From NCBI GenBank assembly GCA_009823505.1, contig VZQC01007982.1:5290714-5354713 (forward strand): DNA of 64,000 bases. The letters are read 5' to 3'. This document shows, piece after piece, positions 34,440 through 46,589 of the stretch; the stretch's first letter is position 1; each line of letters opens with the position of its first letter. The position numbers and the translations under genes are program-made. The notes beneath the pieces are model-generated. The model was not told the DNA's origin and did no database searches. It saw only the letters and a program-made list of their open reading frames with translations. This DNA is from Rhizomys pruinosus (taxonomy: Eukaryota; Chordata; Mammalia; Rodentia; Spalacidae).

Positions 34440-34712
34440 TTTAGCTTGCTTGCCTGCCTTCACTCTTACCTGTTGCTGTTGCTGCTGCCATCTTTTGCTG
34501 CCATCAGAACCCAGCTTCTTCCACCTTCCAATGTGGACTGAAAGCCAACAGCTCTCCAGGGGTCTTCCAGGCCTTCAGTACCAGATGGGGACTGCTGAGA
34601 CATCTACCCTCATGGACTAAGCAGCTACCAGGTTTTCAGCCTGTCGGTGTGTGGACAGCCATTGTTGAACTACCTGGCCCATATCATGTAATCCAGTAAA
34701 ATAAATTACTAT
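34440..34712 (+). repeat. Rodent LTR-like repeat, family not named
   Basis: AATGTGGACTGAAAGCCAAC, CAGCTCTCCAGGGGTCTTCC, CATGGACTAAGCAGCTACC, GACAGCCATTGTTGAACTAC and a terminal AATAAATTA resemble the 3' part of a common rodent LTR. I cannot give its Repbase name with confidence. Confidence 0.45.
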
Positions 34713-35084
34713 TTATTGGTAATAGCTAGACAAAAAACAATGACTGGGTCCCACACTTTACACTCACACTTGGACTTTAGCACAGATGGAGTCAAACATC
34801 TTGATCCTACTGGAACATTTGGCACTGGTGTGCTCATTTTCACACCCATATGAGACTGAGAAAAGTCCCCCAGGAGTAAGTTTTTTTAAGAAACAGGACC
34901 CAGAGTTGAACTTTATTTCTGGGTGTTTATAGCTCATTTCTGATCATTCAAATCTATGTACCTGTTAAGAAGGCCATGCTCTTAGGACTGAGTTCGAGGA
35001 TGTATGCAGTAGGTTGATAAATATTTGTTTGGCTTCTTGAACAACAGTGTTCCCAATCATGCACATGTTATTTTCAAGAAATTG
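34713..35084. other. Unique DNA, nothing recognised
   Basis: No supported feature. Confidence 0.4.
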
Positions 35085-35303
35085 TATTTATTTTTTTTTC
35101 TTTGTATGTATAAGTGTTTCGCCTGCATGAATTTAAGTGCACTGTGTGCGTGCAATGCCCATGGAGGCCAGAAGAGGACATTGGATCACCTGAAACTGAA
35201 GTTTCTAATGGTTATTAGCCTCCATATAGGTGTTGAGAAATGAACTCAGGTCATCTGCAAGAACAGCTAGTTCTTTTAACCATGGAGTCCTGAGTCCAGC
35301 CCC
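35085..35303 (-). mobile_element. B3/B2 SINE, antisense
   Basis: A T-rich left end is followed by TGTATAAGTGTTTCGCCTGC, CATGGAGGCCAGAAGAGGAC and a right end CTGAGTCCAGCCCC. A GT run (35320-35342) lies just beyond. Confidence 0.85.
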
Positions 35304-35342
35304 ATACATGTGTTCTTGTGTGTGTGTGTGTGTGTGTGTGTA

Positions 35343-37182
35343 CACTAGGCTTTCAATTTTTCTCTTCTTTTTTTTTTTTAAATAAAGAAGAGACATTCAC
35401 ATTTGCAAGCCTCTTTCTCTTCATGGTTGGTAATTAGCATTTGCTGACCAATCTGTCTGAACTACACCTGGGACAAGCACCGTTAAACAAAGAGAAGGAG
35501 TGTGGCCTCTAGGGGAATCAGAGTGTGACTCTGTGCTTTGTGTACCAAGCCCTATAAGACTCTCTGTACACTGTCTACTTATGTTGTGTATAAGCGTGTG
35601 ACAGGAATTAACACATAACTCTGTGTCCCAGCTTTATTGCTGAGGTCCATAATGAGTTAGTATAATTAAGCACCATTTGCCTGGTTAGTTAGTTCAGGTG
35701 TCTAAATCTGTCACAATAAAGTATGTGATGTTAAACATGTTTGGATTAGAACCTTCTGGAGCCAATGCCAATGAAGACAGCTATATTAATCACATGGGAG
35801 GTTATCTTATTTGAGATTTTCTATGCACCTCTGAGTTACAGTGTTTCATCCATCAAGGGCTTGCTGAAGACATCTGTAAACTTTGATTTATTGCACTGTT
35901 CCTGGTGCAGAATTAAATAGCATTATACTCAAATATATTGGCTTAATTGACAGGTAGAGATTTAATCCTGTTAATTATCTAGCCTGCTTGAAAGTTTCTA
36001 TTAACCCCTTGCTGAATTGGCCAGATTCACCAGAGGTATCTCCATATCTGTTTGGGGCCCAGGTAAATCTATCATGATCTTTCTTCTTTGGAAAGTGTAT
36101 CCTCACTGTCCCCTGTCATAAGTAAGTATCAATACCCATGGCTCCACCCAGTTTACCTTTTTATTCAATGATATCCAAAGCTTTGGAGTTAGAAGCTGTC
36201 TTGGTTAGGGGTTTAGACGTAATCACTTAATGAAATAACACGTGTGAGAGTTGTTCTTTTTTTTTTTTTCTCGTCTTTTTTGAGATGAGAGTTGTCCTTT
36301 GATTTACTTATTTAGCTCATTTTTAAATTGAGTATTTTTATATTCAGGAAATTTCTTGGGCTAGAAAAAACATGAGAAGACAGTTGAGACTCTCAAGAAC
36401 CTTATCAAGGTTATCAAGAATCATTGATAAGCACAATGAATTTGCCAATTATAGAGGATGCTTGTGAATGATAATCTGTTATAATTATGTATGTTAGTAA
36501 GTTACCCAAACCAGAAAATGTGGGGGCAGGTAAGCTTTCTCCTAGAACCAGTGCTTTGGGTAAAAGATGCTAGCTACTATGGACGTTTAAAACCTTGAGG
36601 GTGTGGGAGACCTTGGGGGTGAGCTGATCTCTCTGATGCTTTCAACTCATCCTTCACAGAGCAGTCCTGTTCTCTGCCCGCAGACTTGGCAGAATCCCAC
36701 CGGTGGAGCCATCTTTCAAGCTTTGCGACTCCCTCGGTCAGCAGATGTCCCCTGGCATCTACTGTAGAAGACACAGAGTCAGGGAAACTTGTCTGCCTCC
36801 TTGAGCTTAATGTGTGGTGGAGACAGCAGTAAGACGACAATGACAGGAGAATTCCACAGAAGGCTACAGAAGCCCAGAGTGGCCAGGATCAACTGCAAAC
36901 ATTCAACAGTCTTCCTGAGGAGGAGCTATTTAATTTAGTTCTTCACAAGTGATTAACAGTTACTCAATTAATGGCATTTGAGACAAAGTGACTAAAGTGG
37001 CCAAAGCCACAGAAGAATCAGAGAATAAAGTGCTTACAGGAAGCCAGCATAGCTGTCTGCATTATTAAGTGAAAGGCAAGGAGTCACTGATTGGGATTGA
37101 TTAAGGGCTGTGCTGAAGAAGGGCAGTGCCTGTAGGCAAAACTGTGCACTTTAAACACAATGTTGAGGAACCAGTGGAAAAT
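35343..37182. other. Repeat-poor DNA with an AT-rich candidate conserved block
   Basis: About 1.8 kb without a recognised mobile element. The part 35630-36060 has many TAAT/ATTA homeodomain-type cores and no repeat signature. A T-run lies at 36258-36270. Confidence 0.4.
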
Positions 37183-37372
37183 TCCAGGCTGTCCAGATGG
37201 CTCAGCCAGTAAAGGGGCTTGCTGCCAACTTTAAGTTCAATGCCCAGGACCCACATGGTGGAAGGAGAGAACTGGCTCTTACAAGTTGTTCTCTGACCTC
37301 CACACATGCATCATGACACATGCCCACACGTGAATGAAGAATGAATGACTAGATAAATGTAGTAAAGTCCAA
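37183..37372 (+). mobile_element. RSINE1-type SINE, sense
   Basis: TGTCCAGATGGCTCAGCCAG, CCAGGACCCACATGGTGGAAGG and GTTCTCTGACCTCCACACATG identify the family. Confidence 0.85.
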
Positions 37373-37647
37373 ATTAAAAAAATGAAATAGCTGGGATTTC
37401 TAAAATAAGTCCATTCAAAGATGAATCTTTTGGCTCCATGGAAGACTTATTGATGTATTTCTCAACTAGAATAACTTTTAAATGGGAAGAAAAGCGTCTT
37501 TTCTCACTCCCTGAGAACACTTTTTAGGCCATGAAAATCATGACATTTATAAACCCTTTTTATTTTATATGATTTCACATTTTCAAAAAAGTTGCAAGAA
37601 CTATAAAGAGCTCCCCATAAAACCATCACCCAGATTCACTAATTTTT
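37373..37647. other. Mostly unique; possible ancient repeat at the right
   Basis: AAAAGTTGCAAGAACTATAAAG and CATCACCCAGATTCACTAAT (37590-37640) look like a remnant of an old mammalian repeat that I cannot name. Confidence 0.35.
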
Positions 37648-37880
37648 TTAAAAATTTAATTTAATTATTTATTTTTATTTTTTAGACATATGAGTGTATT
37701 ATCTGCATGTACGTAAGTGCACTCATGTCATGCAATGCCTTTGGAAGTCAGATGAAGGCCACAAGTGCCTTGGAACTGGAGTTACGGACAGGTGTTAGCT
37801 GACACGAGGGGGCTGGGAATGGAGCACAGGTCTTCTGCAAGAGCGGCTGGTGATCTTAACCACTGAGTTATCTCTCCATT
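37648..37880 (-). mobile_element. B3/B2 SINE, antisense
   Basis: It has a T-rich left end, CCTTGGAACTGGAGTTACGG, AAGAGCGGCTGGTGATCTTAAC and TTATCTCTCCA at the right. Confidence 0.87.
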
Positions 37881-37929
37881 TTTTAACAGTTAAATATATG
37901 TTTAGCTCTTAAAAATCTCACGAGTTTTG

Positions 37930-38143
37930 GGGCTGGAGAGATGGTTAAGAGTGCCGACTGCTCTTGCAGAGGATCCGGGTTCAATCCCCAGCACCCACAT
38001 GGAGGCTAAGAACTGTCTTTAACTCCAGTTTCAGGGGAATCTGACATCCCTCTTCTGACCTCCGAGGCATTGCACGACACGGGTACACCAACCTACATGC
38101 AGACAGTATATTCATACCCATAAAAATAAATAAAATAAAAAAA
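37930..38143 (+). mobile_element. B2 SINE, sense, next to ORR1
   Basis: Well preserved, but the A box region is shortened: GGGCTGGAGAGATGGTTAAG lacks the CTCAGTGG segment. The A-tail runs directly into the ORR1 LTR. Confidence 0.93.
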
Positions 38144-38492
38144 ACCAACTTAGGGAGGAAAGGGTTTATGTCAACTTCCAGGTTATAGTCCATCAATCCA
38201 TCATCAAGCAAAGTCAGGTCAGAAACTCAAGGCAGGAACCTGGAACTGAACCGGAGAACATAGAGGAACACTGCTTACTGGCTTGTTTCCCCAGCCCAGC
38301 TCAGCTGGCTTTCTTAGACAGCCCAGGCCCACCTGCATGGGGGTGGCACCAACCCCCGTGGCCTGCGTCCTCCTATATCAATCAGCAATCAAGAAACTGC
38401 CCCACAGACATGACCACAGGCCAGTGTGATAAAGGAGACTTCTCAATTGAGGTTCCTTCTTTCCAAATGACTGGTTTGTGATGAGTTGACAA
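38144..38492 (-). mobile_element. ORR1-type MaLR LTR, antisense
   Basis: ACTTAGGGAGGAAAGGGTTTA, GAACACTGCTTACTGGCTTG, CAGCCCAGGCCCACCTGC and TGATGAGTTGACA at the right end match the ORR1 complement. The LTR's 3' end is missing at the B2 boundary. Confidence 0.82.
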
Positions 38493-38974
38493 TAAAACTC
38501 ACCAGAAGAGCTAGATAACAAGGCCAAGCATTTCCTATATCCTGAATTCTATCAGGTACCCTCGTGTGACTGAGCAATGACACAAGTAAGATGACAGTAG
38601 AGGCCTCATATACAGGTAGGGTAGGGGTGCACAAGAATGAAAACACGGGAGTTTTTAGAGATTACTCTGTGACCATAAAGACACAATTGGAGCTGAAGAA
38701 AGCAGGCTTGGTGGAGGAAGATTTCTTTGCAATGGAACAGGCTTCTTTGTTCAGACACAGTCAATAAAAATTGATAGCACACAACCATCGAGACTTAGCC
38801 TTCTCAGGCTTTGATGAAGCAGGCAATACAACTGAGAGCACAGAGAATGTTAACGGACAGATGACTTCAAAGTTGCTCACTGTAAACATCTCTGGAACAT
38901 CACAGAGCCAATCTGCAATACCAGGCCCAGGGAGTGCCTCGAGGGGGAATTGTTATAAGGATTGAAAAGCAATG
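38493..38974. other. Unique DNA, nothing recognised
   Basis: No supported feature; short frames only. Confidence 0.4.
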
Positions 38975-39150
38975 CAGAAAATTTGGGTTCCATCCTGGCT
39001 TACAAACTGAAGCTTGGTTTTTCAATCTGTAAAACATGAATATTGTGTAACAGCTATAAGTCATACAAGAAATGCATGAATGTTTATGAAGCTTATGCAG
39101 TGGTTGGCACACAGTAACTTCTGATGCCGTTAGGATTGTGTGACAGTTAT
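38975..39150 (+). repeat. MIR SINE fossil, sense
   Basis: GGGTTCCATCCTGGCTTAC, CAATCTGTAAAACATGAAT and GTGGTTGGCACACAGTAAC follow the MIR core and 3' end. Confidence 0.65.
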
Positions 39151-39527
39151 TACTCTGATAACATCTTTTATCCCTTCAAATGACAAAGATCAAAAGAAAC
39201 AAATCTAAACTCCCAAATCATTTAATAAGAACAGAACATCTTAAATATTGAATTAAACTGAATGTTATGATAATTATTACAAAAGAAGAAAATAAAAAAA
39301 GTCAGTAAGCAAATCACCCACATTTAATATGTGATAAGGGTAGCCAAAGTTGTACTAATAGGTAAACTCATAGATTTAATAATTTTTTAAAAAATTTGAG
39401 GGGGAGAATAATAAGAACTAAATAAGTCTTAGGAAAATGAAAGAAATGAATTATCAGAGGTGGCAGCAGAATTTTTTTTTAAAGAAAACATAAAATTAGC
39501 ACAATTTGGGAGGGGGAAAGATGAAAC
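39151..39527. other. AT-rich unique DNA
   Basis: No supported feature. Confidence 0.4.
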
Positions 39528-39755
39528 AGGTTGGAGAGGTGGCTCAGTGGTTAAGACCACTAGCTACTCCTGCAGAGGACCTGGGTTTGGTCCCTGGCAC
39601 CCACATGTGGCTAACAACCTAACTCCAATTCCGGGGGATATGATGCCCTCTTCTGACCTCTGTGAGCATTGCATGCACATGATGTATTTATAAACATGCA
39701 GGCAAAACACTCATGTACATAAAGTAAAAATAAATAAATCCAAAAAATTTAAACC
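39528..39755 (+). mobile_element. B3/B2 SINE, sense
   Basis: GGTTGGAGAGGTGGCTCAGTGG, GAGGACCTGGGTTTGGTCCC and TGCCCTCTTCTGACCTCTG are followed by an A-rich tail. Confidence 0.88.
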
Positions 39756-40989
39756 ATGAAATACTTTCACTACTTATAAAGTTAGGTTTTAAAAAGATAT
39801 AGATGGGTGCCTCATTTCTAGATCATAAGACTGTAAAAATGTCAATTTTTCTCAAATTAGTTTGTTTAGTTTTCAAAACCCAATCAGTATTCTGATGGGA
39901 CTATGTTTTTTGGAGAACTCAGCAACATAATTACCAGGTTCATCTGGCAAGCAGGTGAGAATAGCTGGAACATTTTGAAAACATTCTAATAATATTAAAA
40001 TTGTCTGAGCAGTCTAGATTCAGAAGAAAAGTTATTTTGAGAGCAGACTGACATCAACACAAAAAGAACCTTGGGCACCCCCCCCCATACCTTATGAGAG
40101 CACTAATTGCCATCAGCCTGGAAGCCACACCTACTCACCCTCACTTGAGATATTTTTACCTTTTAAATGCACAGTCCTGTAAATCAAATAATAGAGTTGA
40201 GGATAATGGTTCTTGTGACCCTCTGTGTGAGCTCAGAAGAACAATGAAATGCTAAAACAAAAAATTACTCTTGAATCTTATTCGAGTAAGATCATATGCA
40301 TTTCCTGAGCTTTGTTATTTATTTTTCAAAAATATCTATTTTTTTTTACCATAAACAGAACTCGGTATGTATTCTTCACTCATTACAAATCCTTTCTAGC
40401 ATTTTCAGTCCATTGGTTTCTTTTATATTATTATTAGTGTTGTTGTTGTTGTTGTTGTTATTTTCAGGCTTAGAAGTTAGGAAGGTCATGTTCAACTTTG
40501 GTTTTGTTGCTCAAGGTCAGACACAGACCACTGCCACTTATAAACAATTTATAAAGTAGATGTTAGAATGGTTATAAACATGGGCTCAGTCCATAAAGTG
40601 GATCTGAAAATAAAACAGCTGGCCTCCCTGTAATTTCTGAAGTTTGGATAATGGGAAATGCGGCTCATGGGGTCTGCTGAGTGGGAGTAATTATGCCCAG
40701 TATGCCTGAGGTGGAACAGAATATACAACACTCTCAGAGTGTGTGGAAGCGTGCTCAAGAAGAAGGAGAAGGAGAGGAAGAGGAGGAAGAGAAGGGAGAG
40801 AATAGCCAAATACAGGTGCCAGGAATGACTCCAGATACTCAGCACCATAACCAAGCTTTGCATTAAGAGAACATGCTTTGAAGTATAGACTAGATAAAAA
40901 TCCCTACCTTTATCCTTTAACGGCTGTCTAATATTGGACAAGTTTCTTGAACATTATGGTTCCCAATTCCTCTTCTATTTATTTTATTT
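39756..40989. other. Unique DNA with (TTG)n and GGA-rich runs
   Basis: A TTG run lies at 40438-40459 and a GAAGGA/GAGGAA purine tract at 40758-40800. No gene is recognised; the 130-codon minus-strand frame at 40549-40941 passes through this purine tract. Confidence 0.4.
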
Positions 40990-41133
40990 CATCTTTTTTT
41001 TACAGGGTCTCCCTGTAACCCCAAGTGGCCTGGAACTTGCTATGTAGACCAGGCTGGCCTTGAACTCACAGAGATCCAACTGTCTCTCCCTCCCAAATGC
41101 TGGGATTGAAGGCATGTGCCACCATGCCCAACA
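40990..41133 (-). mobile_element. B1 SINE, antisense
   Basis: ACAGGGTCTCCCTGTAACCC, AGGCTGGCCTTGAACTCACAG and GTGCCACCATGCCC give the B1 complement. Confidence 0.9.
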
Positions 41134-41139
41134 ATGTCA

Positions 41140-41351
41140 TCTTATTTTGTGTGTATAAGTGTATTGCTTGCATGCATATGAGTGTGCCTATGTCATGCAA
41201 TGCTCTTGTGGGGGGTCAGAAGGGGGCATCAAATTCCCCTGGAACTGGAGTTACAGATGGTTGTTAGCCACCCTGTGGGTGCTAAGAATTGAACCCAGGT
41301 CCTCTGCAAGAGCAGCCAGTGCTCTTCACTGCTGAGCCATCTCTCCAGACC
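41140..41351 (-). mobile_element. B2/B3 SINE, antisense
   Basis: GTGTATAAGTGTATTGCTTGC, CCCCTGGAACTGGAGTTACAG and GAGCCATCTCTCCAGACCC identify it. Confidence 0.92.
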
Positions 41352-43429
41352 CCTCCTCAATATTAGGGATGATACAGGTCTTGTTAGTAGCCAATATTAC
41401 TTGGTATAAGAGAGGTTAGTCTATGAGTCTCATGAGATAGGAATCAAGTGGTTTTGTGTGGGCCAAAGGTAAACTGTGGGGTAGAGATATTTTTACTCTG
41501 TGTATGCTTATGAGAGATGATATAAGAATGAAGATTTCATAGTACACAACATGAAAGAAAGCTGGCAGTCAACATGGAAAAGAACTCACAGAAGAGGAAA
41601 CCCACAGGAGTTTGGTATAGAGATGAGAAAGCGGGTAGAGCAGATGACCCAGGAAGGGCCTGCATTTTACCTTGGGAGAGAGGAACGATGCCATAGGCAA
41701 AGCATCCGGCCTTTGAGAAGCTGGTTAGATTCCCAGTCCTGCATCCTAGGGGAAAAGCAGAAGTTATTGGACTGGAGAAGAAGAACATCTTCTGTATCTG
41801 CTTGGAAGTAAGATGGGATGAGGGACTTCATAAACAACCCTGAGTCCTGGAGAGAGGCCGACATACGCAGGAATGACCATGGAAGCTGCTGGGACCCATG
41901 GACTCCAGTACGAGAATTATCACCACTCACACAAACTTTCCATTGCTCTCTATGTTTATTCCCACAGAGATCATTACAGGAGACAAATTAGTATTGACAT
42001 CCAGTAAAGCTTATGACAGCACTGAACTCTTAACTCTCTTTCAATGGACTTCTTATCTTTCTTAATTTGTGGCTCATCTATTTACAACTTAAAGAGATTA
42101 GAAGGATATTGATAGCAACACAATGAGTGTGGTCAGTAGCTCCACATCATAAAAATGATTCAGTGATTCATCAGGCTCTAGAGGCACTGGCTCACTGTGA
42201 GATTCAAGGGAATGGGACTTTTAACATTTCAGAAGAAGCTTCTAGTATGACTTAGCCATAGGCACTGAGTGCTTAACTCAGGTGCACCAATGAAATTGCC
42301 TGAGTGGTCTGGGAATGATGGCAGGAGAAGTTGCCATGGGAATTCAGGAGTACCTTGAGTCCCGGGTTGATCAGTTTTTGCTCATTTCTGGATTTGCCAA
42401 AAGGACCCTTTGTAAACACTATCTCCAGATAGGCATCCCCCAGACAGAGAAGAAAAGGAAGGGGAAATGGGAGAATAATAGAGAAGAGAGAGCGAGGTTA
42501 GCTGAGTTCTGCCTCTCTCCTCCATACTATGAAGTTATTCTTAAGTAACCTTGAGCAAGACAAGCTATCCTCTGTGTTTTGTGGGAGATAAATTGACCAA
42601 GCACATGTGTGGATTACTTCCCATTTGTTACAGAAAAATGACACAGACCCCCTTAGGTCACCCTGCTATAGCCCCTGTGGAGAAAGCAGGGCTGTTAATC
42701 TTTCTTCGTGCTGAAATTCCTCCAAATGCATTGAGGTACCCTGGAGGTGAGGGCGTCTTGTGTGAGCCTATGAATCAGTTCTCTTGGCTGGGCAGCAGAG
42801 TGTCCAGTTTTCTGTTTATTGAATGGTGCCAGATCAGCTCCAAAGGCATCATGTAAGCTTGGACTCTTCATTTGGGTCACCACTGTGGCTGTCTCCAGCT
42901 GATGTGTGACTGAAAGATCCAGGCCTCTGGTTTTCTCATCCACAGTGCAGAGCTGCTGGGACCAAGGCGATGGGTGCATGTGTTCTCAGAGCACTGAGAG
43001 GGAATGATGGGGAAAACTCTCAGAGGGTCTCCTTGCTCTTTCATTGTACAACTCAACCATAGGCACCTGGCGTCGGAGCCAGGAGAGGCTCTATGACAGA
43101 CACCTTACCCTACTCAGCTGGAGTTCCCTGGGCGCAATGAGATGGAAAAAAAATGTTATCTCTTTAGTAGGTCTTACAAAAGTTTATTTTATGAAGAGAT
43201 GTATCTTTTTGAGGAAAATTCATGGGTGTGAGTTCCTTTAAGTGCAGCCTCTGCCTGCTGCCAATGCTTCTGACAAACAGCCAAAGATATTTGGTACAAA
43301 GAGCATAAGCTAATTTTATTTGTGCTTTCATTTAATCTCAACAGTGGGAAGGAAGAGTAAAGAGGAAGAGGAAGCTAACCGGCTTCTCCATTCGTCTTCA
43401 TTGATATTATTAAAAACGTGTAATACTCG
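41352..43429. other. Repeat-poor DNA, no gene seen
   Basis: About 2.1 kb with no recognised mobile element. Frames of 60-101 codons occur on both strands without recognisable domains. Confidence 0.4.
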
Positions 43430-43545
43430 GCTTGATTTTCTAAAAGGCAGAATCTTGCTGTGTAACATAGGCAGGCCTTGATCAAGGTCCTCCAGCCTCA
43501 GCCTCCTCAAGGCTGAATGACAGGTCTGCAGTACTACACCCAGCA
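43430..43545 (-). mobile_element. Old B1/PB1-like SINE, antisense
   Basis: GCAGAATCTTGCTGTGTAAC, GCAGGCCTTGATCAAGGTCC and CAGCCTCCTCAAGGCTG are weak but ordered matches to the B1 complement. Confidence 0.5.
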
Positions 43546-44059
43546 TTACTGAATTTCTTATGGGAACCAGTGATGGGGGCTGACTTTGTGCAGAAGTTGG
43601 CTTTGGAAAAAGTGGGTGTTGTAGAGATAAAAAGAGAGGACCCCCCCATTACCATTATCACAGCTGGACCAGGTGTCTGACTCACAGACAGTCTACCTGC
43701 ACACTCTACCTTGCCTTTCATCCTGTATAGGGCATGGTAGGAACTCAGACAGGTCTGTGGCCTGTGTGAATACAGCCAGAGAACCTCAGAATTTCTCAGG
43801 AACTACTGTAAACAGAGGAGAAAGTGTTTTTCCAGATCTTGCTCTTTTCTTCTTCATACGAGGCCTCTCTGGGATTGGAACAACTTGGCACTTGGCACCT
43901 GGCCATCTGCCAGTGCCTAACACTGCTTCCAGAGGAAGCTCTGCTCTGTGTCCATTCTGCCCCAACTGTACGACTCTAACCATTACACAGTCACTCACTG
44001 AGCATCTACTCTGTGACTAACATCTTACCAGGCCTTGGACATCCATAAACAACCACAGT
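43546..44059. other. Unique DNA, nothing recognised
   Basis: A 115-codon plus-strand frame (43673-44020) shows no domain that I recognise. Confidence 0.4.
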
Positions 44060-44508
44060 CTAAGGGGAAGGAATGCTTAAATTCACTATCCAGAATGGCC
44101 TCATGCCACTGACAACAGCAAATGTTGATGAAGATATGGAGCAATAGGAACTCTCATTCATTGCTGATGGGACTTTGAAAATGCATGGCTGCTTTGGAAG
44201 ACAGTTTAATGGTGTCTTACAAACCTACCCATATGCTTACCATTTTACTCAGCAAGCTTGCTCCTTAGGATGTACCTGAATGAGCTTATTTTCACATGGA
44301 TGTTTATATTTGCCAGAAGTTGAAAGCAACAAAGAGCTCTGTCCAAAGCTAAATATATACAAAAAAAAATCTGTGGATGTTCATGAATCCACAGCTGAAC
44401 TGAATTGGATATCCATCCAATGGAATAGTCTTCATCGTTAAAAAGACATAGAAGAATCTTAAGTGAAACTGCTAAGTGAAAGAAATGAGTTTGAAAAAGC
44501 TACATCCC

Positions 44509-44736
44509 GGGGCTGGAGAGATGGCCTAGTGGTTTAGAGCACCAACCACTCTTGCAGAGGACCCGGGTTCGATCCCCAGCACCCACATGGCGGCTGAAAA
44601 CTGTCTTTAGCTCCAGTTCCAGGGGAATCCGACACCCTCTTCTGACCTCCGAGGCATTGCACAACACGGGTGCACAAACCTACATGCAGACAGTACATTC
44701 ATACACATACGAAAATAAAATAAAAATTGAAAAAAA
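44509..44736 (+). mobile_element. B2 SINE in L1MB, 16-bp TSD
   Basis: The perfect TSD GAAAAAGCTACATCCC lies at 44493-44508 and 44737-44752. Head, A and B boxes and tail are intact, so this is a young copy. Confidence 0.97.
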
Positions 44737-44975
44737 GAAAAAGCTACATCCCACGTGATTCCAACCATGTGACATTCTGGGAATACCGAAACTATAGCAA
44801 CATCAGAGAGATTGGTGGTTGCCAAGGGTTTGTGAAAAAGGAGAGGAGATGGATGGGTGAGGCTAAAGGAATTTTAAGCAATAAAACTATTCTGTATATA
44901 CTATAGTACCAGATGCATGGCTTTTGTGTGGATTTCCCAAAACTCATAGAACTGAACCATATAAGCAACAAACCC

Positions 44976-45351
44976 TGTCTTAATTTCTTTTCTTGTTGCT
45001 GTTTTAAAATATCCTGATGAAACCAACTTAAAAGAAATGATTTATTGTGGCTTATTCTTCAGGTTTCAATCTATCATAGCATGGAAGTCAGGATGGCAGG
45101 AGCTTGAGGGATCTGGTCACATGACATCCACAGTCAAGAAGCAAAGAGCAAAAGATGTATGCATGCTGCCCAGCTCCCTTCCCCCACTATATAGTCCAGG
45201 ACCCCCAGCCCAGGGAATGGTCCTATCCACAGTGAAGATGGGTCTTCTCACATCAATTAACACAATCAAGACAACCCCACAGGGGTGCTCAGAGCCCCTC
45301 TCCAAGTTGAGTCTAGATTATGTCAAGTTGATGATTAACATCAACCATCAC
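44976..45351 (-). mobile_element. MaLR-type LTR in L1MB, antisense
   Basis: TTTCTTTTCTTGTTGCTG at the left, CAGGAGCTTGAGGGATCTGG in the middle and TGTCAAGTTGATGATTAAC at the right give the complement of a rodent MaLR LTR. The subfamily is uncertain. Confidence 0.65.
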
Positions 45352-45602
45352 AGGCCCTGAGGTAAACTATGGGCTTTGGTCAGGGATAGTATATTCATTT
45401 TCATACTGGTTCAGCAGATGTAACTAGTGTGCCACACTGCTACAAGATAGTACTAACAGGAAAATGGTAACAAGAGGTTTGTGGGATCTTTCTGTTCATT
45501 TTTTTATAAACCTAAAAGTACCTTAAAATAAAGTCTGTTGCTTTAAACAATACATACCCTCTCAGTAATGTATCCCACAAAGAAACATGCAACTCCATCA
45601 AG

Positions 45603-45652
45603 ATATGCAAAGTTACAGTGTGGCATGTGTGTATATGCAAAGTTACAGTGTG
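45603..45652. repeat. 20-bp direct duplication, period 30
   Basis: ATATGCAAAGTTACAGTGTG occurs at 45603-45622 and again at 45633-45652. Confidence 0.95.
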
Positions 45653-45742
45653 TATATACATATACTCATGTGTGCACAGACCATTTTACTAGATATTTTT
45701 AAGAAAATATATATGGCCTCACTGATGAAGTGATACTGGAGA

Positions 45743-45750
<8 letters not shown>

Positions 45751-45777
<27 letters not shown>

Positions 45778-45909
45778 AGACAGGGTCTCCCTGTAGCCCC
45801 AGCTGGCCTGGAGCTCGCTCTGTAGACCAGGCTGGCCTTGAACTCACAAAGATCTGCCTGCCTCTGCCTCCCAAGTGCTAGGATTAAAGGCATGTGCCAC
45901 CACACCCAG
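45751..45909 (-). mobile_element. B1 SINE, antisense, with 15-bp TSD
   Basis: The perfect TSD CTGGAGAAGAGTTTT lies at 45736-45750 and 45910-45924. A long T run (the A-tail) and a near-intact B1 body indicate a young copy. Confidence 0.96.
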
Positions 45910-45924
45910 CTGGAGAAGAGTTTT

Positions 45925-46327
45925 AAAAGAAGTGATAAAGCAAGTGCAAAGGTCCTGTGGTTGAGGAGGCAGCAGGTGTGCATTATAGAATGCATAGACA
46001 TGAAGAACTGAGATGTAACAGTGAAGTGGGAGTTCCTGGGGCATTGTAAGGAGAGGAATACACCGTCTGCTGGTTAAAAAGATTCCTCTCACTGTCACAC
46101 AAAGAACGGACTACATGCGAGGAGGAGGAGTGGGCCTATACCTCTGGGGAGGAGACTACTGTGCTCCTCAAAGACAGTGCTGCCTTTTTTAGTGAAGCCA
46201 TTTCAAGTGTTTCAGTAAGTCTCCAGGAAAGCGTTTCGCCGTGGGTAAGGCTCACAACATCTCTGTTGGCTGTGATTGATTGCCTGTTCATCTCCAAAGA
46301 AACGGGAGCTAGCATTTCATCCATTCT
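45925..46327. other. Unique DNA, nothing recognised
   Basis: No supported feature. Confidence 0.4.
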
Positions 46328-46487
46328 AGGGGCTGGCAAGGTGGCTCAGCTGGTCAAAAGGCACTTTCCACCAAGCTGGGTTACCTGCGCTGCATTCCCA
46401 GGAGCTGCACGGTAGAAGGAGAAAACCAAATTTTGCAAGTTATCTTTGGCCCCCAACACGTGCCCCGTAGTGCACACGCGCGCGTAT

Positions 46488-46527
<40 letters not shown>

Positions 46528-46543
46528 TGATAGATAGATAGAT
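46328..46543 (+). mobile_element. RSINE1/B4 SINE with (CA)n and (ATAG)n end
   Basis: GGGGCTGGCAAGGTGGCTCAGC is the head. GCACACGCGCGCGTATGC passes into a CA microsatellite (46491-46525) and a short ATAG run. Confidence 0.85.
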
Positions 46544-46589
46544 AAGAATTTTGAAGATGTCAGTTCCAGACAACATCATTCTTCCATGT

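Larger units (their letters stand above)
44060..45545 (+). mobile_element. Ancient L1MB 3' end, sense, interrupted twice
   Basis: The L1M pieces are 44060-44508, 44753-44975 and 45352-45545. Markers are GGAACTCTCATTCATTGCTG, CATCCAATGGAATAGTC, ATTGGTGGTTGCCAAGGG, and the end TAAACCTAAAAGTACC followed by AATAAAGTCTGTTG. A B2 and a MaLR LTR have split it. Confidence 0.8.
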
